Below, in pieces: positions 58,301 through 64,000 of a stretch of DNA of 64,000 bases. The DNA lies in contig JASFXZ010000016.1 of NCBI GenBank assembly GCA_032209605.1, positions 14,446,001 to 14,510,000 of the forward strand. The letters are read 5' to 3'. Position numbers and translations under genes: made by a program. How positions within the stretch are numbered: the stretch's first letter is position 1; each line of letters opens with the position of its first letter. Source of the stretch: Mactromeris polynyma. Its lineage: Eukaryota; Mollusca; Bivalvia; Venerida; Mactridae. The notes beneath the pieces were generated by a model. That model made no database searches. It saw nothing but the letters and a program-made list of their open reading frames with translations, and was not told the origin of the DNA.

Positions 58301-61300
58301 CTCCATCCAGTGACGCATGCGCATTGATAGCCACTTGCGTCACTCGTGCATTGGCCATGAGCACCACATGGATTGTTTGCACAAAGAGCAGGTGCTGGAG
58401 TAAACAGGGGCGTAGTACCTTGAAAGAAAAATCAAAGATCTTCTAAATCCGAAAGTTTGGCTACAATTAACAATGTAACATATGGACTCCGGAGAAATTA
58501 GAGAAAAATTAAGTTCCCCATTTTCTTAGCCTGCGATAATCTTGAGAAAATGGCACATTATGCCTTCATACAGAGGTATTCTTAAACACAGTATTTCATA
58601 TCAAGTATGATAAATGAGTGATACACATACTTGTATCACAGTTTGTTCCTTTCCATCCAACATCACAAGTGCAAACGTATCCACTGTCAGTACTAGAGCA
58701 TTGACCATTTTGACACGGCGTTTTCGCGCAGTTATCTACAGGTGTGGTTACTGCAATAGTAGACACGTGATTTCAAGCGTCATGATTGGAGTGTTTTGCA
58801 TATGCCATTGGTAAACAATATTACACGACACTTATAAACAAGTTCACGGTCATAAATCTTATAAAGCAAACTTCAGCTAGCCAAACATTTGTCTTGTCAT
58901 AATAAGTGCGTTTCATTTCTGATATGAAAGATTTTTTTTTCATATGTTTCATATCTCTTACTTTTAAGTCGGATATTTATATCCATTTAATTCCCACTCT
59001 TTGCTTTAATGTCTGTCAGTATATCATGTTAGGATTTATATATAGAAAACTTGGACGAGAATAGTGTGCGCTATGTCTATTGGTGAATACTTCCTAATCA
59101 ATATGTGTTCGTGGACTGTTCACCTTATGATTTGTTTACAACAGTTCTCAACTAAATAAAAACTCACTATAGCTATGTGATATTTAACATCATGAATCTT
59201 GTCTATGAACGTACCTGCCAGTGGCTTCTGATCGCAATGTTTACCAGTGTATCCATCAATACAAGTACATATTCGTCCTGCTTTATGCACGGCGTAGCAA
59301 TGTCCGTGTCCAGAGCAAGTATCTTCCCCGCACTGATCATCTACAATATTAGCAAGACATATCGACGTCACGAGATGTTCCAATACAGAACCTGTTTAAG
59401 TGACCAAAACTTTAGATTTTGATTTTTTTTTAAATATCAGAAAACTACAGATGACGACGTCGCCAGTTTTTTACAAAAACATATAATAGAAAACGTCGCC
59501 ATTGAAATGCTTTAATGTACAGTTTGCTTTCCAAAGGGAATATCAATCGCACTTAACTAAATTTAAATACATTTGCACGTGTTAATCAAAGAGATAGTAA
59601 GTTGTTACAGGTAAAGCCACATATAAAAACAGTGTCTCACCCACACAGACACCAGGGAAACAACAGTCTACATAACAAAGGAGGTGCATGTTTGTTGTGC
59701 CGAGATGTTACGATTGCTGGTCACTCCAGATTCTAAATGGATTTTAGTACGGTAACGTACCCTTTATCGAAAGTTTAACCAATCCGTGTCAAGGTTACAA
59801 ATGTTGTTCGGTTGAAGAGAAATTACCTTGGAGGTTAACGTGGTTTACACAACACTAATATGCAAACAGCAAAACGCTGTTAGTACAGTTGCGCCGAAAA
59901 CAAAGTCGCTGAAACACTTACAAAGGGCTTATTTTGTGACGTCATAACTTCGTACAGGTTTAATCGTGGAAGCGATCATATCAATGCGCATGCCTGAAGC
60001 TAGCGGTTGCATTATATACATGGCCATGTTAAATTGCCATGCGAAACTACCGTTACGGAGAATGTTGTGATTCGATTCAGCGATGTTAACAGTCCTTGTG
60101 CCAAGCAGGTCACATCGTTTATTTCTTAAATAGACCTCGACAGTAACATGTGGAATGTAGTGCCAAATGGCTGTATAACGTGAATGTATGAAGTCTCTGT
60201 GGAAAGTATGACAGTCAGTTCAATATTAGGAACACGATGCACAAGAAACATTTAGATAATGTTGAACTGTGTTACCCTCGTCAGATACCTTGTAGGAAGA
60301 TCGCATCACATACGAAGACTTTATGTATATTTATACGCGTACCTTCAAGGTCTGTTTCCGAACTGACACGGAAATTGCCGATATGTTACGATTGTCCACA
60401 TACCTTAGTTTGATTACTAAGTACATTGTGAATGCATCGCCTTCTTAGCCACACAACGGCACGTGGCAATTAGTGATAACTCCCGTCTATTTTATTCAAT
60501 GGCATAGCACACCGATAGTCACTCTAGCTGTTTATATTTTGCGACAGTTTGTTGACGAATTATCTTATTGGCCGCTTTAGACGACATAGAGCGTGGAACC
60601 CAATCTCTCACAAAGTGCTATATTGTGTGGTTTCAGAATGCTACAACATTTACGTGTGTAAGAACATCCCCTTATCAGTCAGTGATTTATTTGTAACGTT
60701 TACGCAGTATACAATGCATATAATGTACATTGTTTCTACTTGAAAGTTCAAGCAAGTTAGCGCTAATTTGAATCTCACCTCTTAGCGTAAGTGTGGATCT
60801 TGGGAGGCCACAGACAAGAATGCCCTGACCAGAACAAGACAAAAGAAAGTATGCACATACAGGGAGGGACATAAAAGTACCAAACGCACCCGGGGGGGGG
60901 GGGGCACACAGAGAGGGGAGGAAACAACAATACACAGTATTACTTACTTGAGCAGTCCATCATGTTGGTAAAAGTCTGGCATATGCCTTTAGCTGAAATG
61001 GGAAATGAACAGATATCAGTGTAGGATGTGATGTCAGTTTGGTTTTCTCGAATTTGCCTGCATCCTGATCTTCCAAGTCGAGATAGATTTTATTTCTGAT
61101 TTTTACAACATAATATTACTGTCTACTACATGGCTTACGAGTACTTAGCTCTACTCCTGGTCAGTCTCCATGCGTTACAGTGTTTACGTGTTATGAAATC
61201 AATTCCCATTTCCCGGCAAGAAATTGCGTACACGAGTAAGAGAACACGTGACTGTACAATAATATGACAAATCAACAAGAGCATGTCTCTAAATCTGGAA

Positions 61301-63840
61301 TGCACTCTGAAGGTCGGCAATCTAATCATGAGTTTACTTACTAATATCTCCATAATGACAGTGTCCGGAACAAATACAACGGATACAGTCTTCATCTACG
61401 AATTTTTCAACGTCACCACTATTAATATTATCAAGGAAAAACCTTTTCCTCGAAGCTGAAATAAAATTTTATAACATAAGTGTTTGTATATAATTGTATA
61501 ACATATCATTAGTGAATTGTCCTGTTGTGGCTTCCATTCGTCCCCTCCTTATTACACTCTCCTCGGCTGGTTTGGTAATCAGTCGGACTAAATGTTTTCG
61601 CCCCATCCCCATAGATGTTTGCTCTTGCACCTCCCCTCGGTTGGTTTGGTAATCAGCCGGACTAAATGTTGTCACCCCATCCCCATAGATGTTTGCTCTT
61701 GCACCTCCCCTCGGTTGGTTTGGTAATCAGCCGGACTAAATGTTTTCGCCCCATCCCCATAGATGTTTGCTATTGCACCTCCCCTCGGTTGGTTTGGTAA
61801 TCAGCCGGACTAAATGTTGTCGCCCCATTTCTTTGGATATTTGCTCTTCCACCTCCCCTCGGTTGGTTTGGTAATCAGCCGGACTAAATGTTTTCGCCCC
61901 ATCCCCATAGATGTTTGCTCTTGCACCTCCCCTCGGTTGGTTTGGTAATCAGCCGGACTAAATGTTGTCGCCCCATTTCTTTGGATATTTGCTCTTGCAC
62001 CTCCCCTCGGTTGGTTTGGTAATCAGCCGGACTAAATATTTTCGCCCCATCCCCATAGATGTTTGCTCTTGCACCTCCCCTCGGTTGGTTTGGTAATCAG
62101 TCGGACTAAATGTTGTCGCCCCATCCCCATAGATGTTTGCTCTTGCACCTCCCCTCGGTTGGTTTGGTAATCAGCCGGACTAAATGTTGTCGCCCCATCC
62201 CCATAGATGTTTGCTCTTGCACCTCCCCTCGGTTGGTTTGGTAATCAGTCGGACTAAATGTTGTCGCCCCATCCCCATAGATATTTGCTCTTGCACATTC
62301 TCGGCTCCTGATGGTTTGTGTGCTGCTGCTTTCCTGTGATTTATTTAGTGGACATTCAATAATAGGAATGTAGTTTTAAAGCAAGAAATATACTTGTTTT
62401 GGACTCTTCACATTGATGTCATCGAATGAATATTCCACAAATACCGACTAGCAATGAATTTGTTGCGTAACAGAAGTTTCGAAAACATCATATTAGCAAT
62501 AAATAGACTCTAGTTTGATCTGGTTTACAATGCGTTTAGGCATTTTTGTGTATCAGTTAAGTAAGTACATAACATTTTGCGTTAAGATTTGGGTAATTAA
62601 TTTTAAACAGAAATTAAATTGGGAACACCACATAAATAAGGTCATGACCTACTCTTACGATAGTTAATACATGTATATCAAATACAACTTTAGCAAGAAA
62701 TACCTTAACAAATTATTGTCGGCGCAATTTGAAGCCCCAGCACATTAATTGCAATGAAAAATAGATTTCGGTAAATTTACCTAAATTGAGTGGATTTCGG
62801 TAAGGTAACGTACCTGTTATCGAAACGTTAATCAATCCGCGTAAAGGTTACAAACGTTGTTTGGTTGATGAGAAATTTGTTTAGTGCTTAACGTAAGATT
62901 TGATTGGTTTACACCACACTGATATGCAAATAGCGTAGCCATGTTAGTACGGCTGTGCCGAAAAAGACACCTTACCCTTGCTAAATCCTGATGATAAACA
63001 ACAGAACAAAGCGATGATACACACGATATGTTGCATAATCTGAAATGATAAGTTCCCGTTTAAAAGAGAGAATAAGTTGCTGCAGGGAACAACACATACA
63101 TAAGAAAATGCCTCTCCACACAGACCTCCGGGAAAACAACAGTCAATAAAACATCAGGCATTTATATTTGACACCAAACTTACAGCAAGACTTAAATGTG
63201 ACCTAAACTTTTGGCAAATTAGAGAGAATGTACTCCAAAAAGGGTTTTACCCAACAGTTTGTCCTCCTTGATTCTCCTAGTTATTCCTTATGGTGGGCCA
63301 GGCCATTCCTTGCGCCTCGGTTTCCTTACGTATTTACCCATTTGCCTCATTAAGTGCCTTATGTTTTATGGATTGTTGTTTTCTCGGAGGTCTGTGTGGA
63401 GTGTCACTGTCTTAGGTATGTGGCGTTCCATGTAGAAACTTATTCTCTCTCTTTTAATAGTATTTTACTTCAGAAATTGTCACATTCAACAGCATATTTT
63501 CAGAGCCATTTACGTGTTTTCAGGAAGAAAATGAAACTCAAATATAGTTCAAAGTTGAATAAATTAATAGATTTTAAAGAAATAATTACTCCGAACATAG
63601 CTCATTTTTCTTCTTTATAAAGTAAAAGAATTACAAATAGGGACATCAAAAACGTAACAGAAATATTTACACTTACCGTCAGGTTTCCTGTTTATATGTG
63701 TAAAAGAATTTTTAATATGTCGAACACTATATATAAACATAACTTGAACAATTTGTTAAAGATAACATAGAAACTACCGAATAAAGGCCATTGACGTGAT
63801 CTTAAAGTTCTATATTTGTCGCCAACTGTTTAAATTATCA
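49380..63840 (-). CDS. Gene B: secreted Cys-rich protein with nine EGF domains
   Basis: Inverted paralogue of gene A. Coding exons in transcript order: 62976-63039 (ATG 63036), 61342-61455, 60948-60992, 59215-59340, 58631-58750, 58281-58418, 56968-57075, 56615-56752, 55424-55537, 54503-54610, 54156-54293, 52966-53079, 51807-51979, 50899-51024. All phases agree, 1623 nt, 541 residues to the last clear boundary. Layout: signal peptide 1-20, RKR 23-25, Cys-rich segment to 58, linker to 73, nine EGFs 74-441, unknown Cys-rich domain 442-541. EGF types run a-b-c-b-c-d-b-c-d; gene A has a-b-d. All EGF exons are phase 1-1, so whole modules can be gained or lost without a frameshift. Probably extracellular; function not known to me. 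Confidence 0.85.
49386..49391 (-). promoter_or_regulatory. Possible poly(A) signal of gene B
   Basis: AATAAA on the minus strand inside a block conserved with 26800-26890 of gene A. Confidence 0.4.
49940..50800. repeat. 40-bp minisatellite after the last gene B exon
   Basis: Regular core at 50330-50800, about 12 units of exactly 40 bp (GAGAGCAACGAACGATAATT plus TCTGCCTGTGATATTGAATA), with looser copies to 49940. Longer and more uniform than in gene A. Confidence 0.9.
50899..51024 (-). CDS. Gene B exon: unknown C-terminal domain, part 2
   Basis: VIAHCSGAEALPTYTP to VGCDANGFK. Followed by GTATGT; read-through would end nine residues later (TGA near 50869) because gene B has one extra base relative to gene A just beyond the junction. 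Confidence 0.82.
51807..51979 (-). CDS. Gene B exon: unknown C-terminal domain, part 1
   Basis: Five Cys (CKHLC, SALKCND, TCCG) in the same places as gene A 24701-24873. Acceptor TTTTGTAG, donor GTAGTT, ends phase 0. Confidence 0.85.
52421..52664. mobile_element. CRE-MITE copy 3, left edge of the EGF duplication
   Basis: Its right flank matches the right flank of copy 4 over more than 100 bases; its left flank is unique. Confidence 0.8.
52966..53079 (-). CDS. Gene B exon: EGF 9 (type d, duplicated block 2)
   Basis: DIDQCNSSPCKNNGTCLD then CICADGWSGPTC. Directly precedes the C-terminal domain, as EGF3 does in gene A. Confidence 0.92.
   Translation of the reverse strand: MLISAIPVLAKITEHVWIWVYSSPAYAQTDGQDQRAK
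54156..54293 (-). CDS. Gene B exon: EGF 8 (type c, duplicated block 2)
   Basis: PLFTPAPDLCANNPC, GGHGQCTSDAGGYQC, GWRGQNC; near-identical to 56615-56752. Confidence 0.9.
   Translation of the reverse strand, partial: VLRPCLLQRLIFVQTIHVEVMANARATQVVINAHASLDGEVKTAR
54503..54610 (-). CDS. Gene B exon: EGF 7 (type b, duplicated block 2)
   Basis: VDNCANSPCINGQCSS then CTCNVGWQGTNC; near-identical to 56968-57075. Confidence 0.9.
54813..55027. mobile_element. CRE-MITE copy 4, junction of the EGF duplication
   Basis: Right flank matches copy 3 and left flank matches copy 5, as expected for the recombinant junction. Confidence 0.8.
55424..55537 (-). CDS. Gene B exon: EGF 6 (type d, duplicated block 1)
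   Basis: DIDQCNSSPCKNNGTCLD then CICADGWSGPTC. The DIDQC start is the calcium-binding EGF signature. The protein is identical to EGF 9. Confidence 0.92.
   Translation of the reverse strand: MLISAIPVLAKITEHVWIWVYSSPAYAQTDGQDQRVK
56615..56752 (-). CDS. Gene B exon: EGF 5 (type c, duplicated block 1)
   Basis: PLFTPAPDLCSNNPC, GQCTSDAGGYQC, GWRGQNC. Differs from 54156-54293 at only a few codons. Confidence 0.9.
   Translation of the reverse strand, partial: VLRPCLLQRLIFVQIIHVVLMANARATQVVINAHASLDGEVKTAR
56968..57075 (-). CDS. Gene B exon: EGF 4 (type b, duplicated block 1)
   Basis: VDNCAKSPCINGQCSS then CTCNAGWQGTNC. First exon of the upstream copy of the b-c-d block. Confidence 0.9.
57331..57564. 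mobile_element. CRE-MITE copy 5, right edge of the EGF duplication
   Basis: Left flank (CTAAACTAGATATTCTG...) matches copy 4; right flank is unique. Confidence 0.8.
57715..57867 (-). mobile_element. MITE-K fragment (copy 5)
   Basis: Half-length copy with TTAGTGGTTAACGTAAGATT and GGCTGCGCCGAAAA; in the intron before the first duplicated EGF block. Confidence 0.55.
58281..58418 (-). CDS. Gene B exon: EGF 3 (type c)
   Basis: PLFTPAPALCANNPC then GQCTSDASGYQC and GWSGKNC. Type c has an eight-residue Pro/Thr lead-in and is absent from gene A. Acceptor TTTCAAG, donor GTATTT. Confidence 0.9.
   Translation of the reverse strand, partial: VLRPCLLQHLLFVQTIHVVLMANARVTQVAINAHASLDGVVKTVR
58631..58750 (-). 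CDS. Gene B exon: EGF 2 (type b)
   Basis: VDNCAKTPCQNGQCSS then CTCDVGWKGTNC; closest to EGF2 of gene A. Acceptor TTGCAG, donor GTATGT. Confidence 0.92.
59215..59340 (-). CDS. Gene B exon: EGF 1 (type a)
   Basis: DQCGEDTCSGHGHCYA then ICTCIDGYTGKHC. Orthologous position to EGF1 of gene A. Acceptor ATTGTAG, donor GTACGT. Confidence 0.9.
59693..59906 (-). mobile_element. MITE-K fragment (copy 6)
   Basis: Carries GAGATGTTACGATTGCTGGT to TTGCGCCGAAAAC, with one end missing; directly follows an AGAGAATAAG repeat. Confidence 0.55.
60948..60992 (-). CDS. Gene B exon: 15-residue linker with two Cys
   Basis: TKGICQTFTNMMDCS; same length and splice phases as the exon at 20475-20519. Confidence 0.8.
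61342..61455 (-). CDS. Gene B exon: Cys-rich N-terminal segment
   Basis: SRKRFFLDNINSGDVE then CIRCICSGHCHYGD; same CxxCxCxxxC spacing as gene A, three residues longer before the Cys cluster. Phase 1-1. Confidence 0.82.
61525..62305. repeat. 74-bp satellite array in gene B intron 2
   Basis: About ten units of exactly 74 bp (CACCTCCCCTCGGTTGGTTT ... CCCCATAGATGTTTGCTCTTG) with few changes. Gene A has one related unit at 19800-19880. Confidence 0.95.
62690..62968 (-). mobile_element. MITE-K copy 7, next to the gene B signal-peptide exon
   Basis: Runs up to about 8 bases from the exon end at 62976, so the 5' splice site GTAAGG is followed almost at once by the MITE end. Gene A has ordinary intron sequence there. 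Confidence 0.6.
62976..63039 (-). CDS. Gene B exon: signal peptide
   Basis: ATG at 63036; MQHIVCIIALFCCLSSGFSK, three or four residues different from gene A. The donor GTAAGG is followed within about 8 bases by the end of a MITE (62690-62968). Confidence 0.85.
63063..63462. repeat. Inverted pair of AGAGAATAAG repeats in gene B intron 1
   Basis: Counterpart of 18598-18950; the arms contain GAGAGAATAAGTTGCTGCAG and its inverse, each with the ACCTCCGGGAAAACAACAG core. Confidence 0.7.
63677..63835 (-). other. Gene B 5' leader exon
   Basis: Aligns with the gene A leader (18376-18529) and ends at the same donor GTAAGT. The in-frame upstream ATG of gene A is CTG here. The 5' end is approximate. 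Confidence 0.6.
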
Positions 63841-64000
63841 CTTCCACTGACCTGCGTGACCCAAACTATACAGGCATCATTCGGAAAAGCTCGGCCAACT
63901 ACGTCAAGTGCCTCGGATGTTCGTTAGGCACTACTTTTGGAAATACCATTCAAATATCATGTAAACAATATGGTGGCGTGAACGCTGGAGTTCTGATGAA

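Overview
This is animal (metazoan) nuclear DNA. It is AT-rich, with intron-containing genes, GT/AG splice sites, tRNA-derived SINEs and very many small inverted-repeat transposons. The SINE types, the repeat-dense introns and the expanded family of secreted EGF proteins suggest a lophotrochozoan, most likely a bivalve mollusc. That assignment is inference; no species can be named from the sequence alone.

Layout. (1) 0.4-17.2 kb, minus strand: a complete NUB1 (NEDD8 ultimate buster 1) gene with one non-coding and 16 coding exons. All splice phases agree and it encodes 606 residues (ubiquitin-like region, TPR-like helical middle, three UBA domains, acidic tail). (2) 18.4-27 kb, plus strand: gene A, a secreted cysteine-rich protein with three EGF domains and a C-terminal Cys-rich domain I do not recognise. 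(3) 29.7-37.3 kb, minus strand: a GT10 alpha-1,3-fucosyltransferase with a separate membrane-anchor exon and a short first exon; a second copy of that first exon lies at 39.1 kb. (4) 37.3-49 kb: no gene recognised; composite transposons, inverted repeats and a 31-bp minisatellite. (5) 49-63.8 kb, minus strand: gene B, the inverted paralogue of gene A, with the same N- and C-terminal exons but nine EGF domains. A and B face each other (A on plus, B on minus) around the fucosyltransferase.

The most informative part is how mobile DNA has shaped these genes. In gene B three copies of one MITE flank two tandem 2.5-kb blocks, each carrying the same three EGF exons. The flanking sequences have the pattern expected from unequal recombination between MITEs. 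Another MITE family ends exactly at the 3' splice site of the third UBA exon of NUB1 and within a few bases of the 5' splice site of the gene B signal-peptide exon. A 74-bp unit present once in intron 2 of gene A is expanded to about ten copies in gene B, and a 40-bp minisatellite follows the last recognised exon in both paralogues. Intron 6 of NUB1 (numbering by coding exon order below) holds a miniature LTR element whose terminal repeat contains a tRNA-like cloverleaf.

There is no operon or physical pathway linking the genes: NUB1 is an intracellular ubiquitin-like/proteasome adaptor, the fucosyltransferase acts in the Golgi, and genes A and B encode predicted secreted proteins. Exon boundaries below were read by eye from splice signals, reading phase and family similarity; 5' and 3' UTR limits are approximate.
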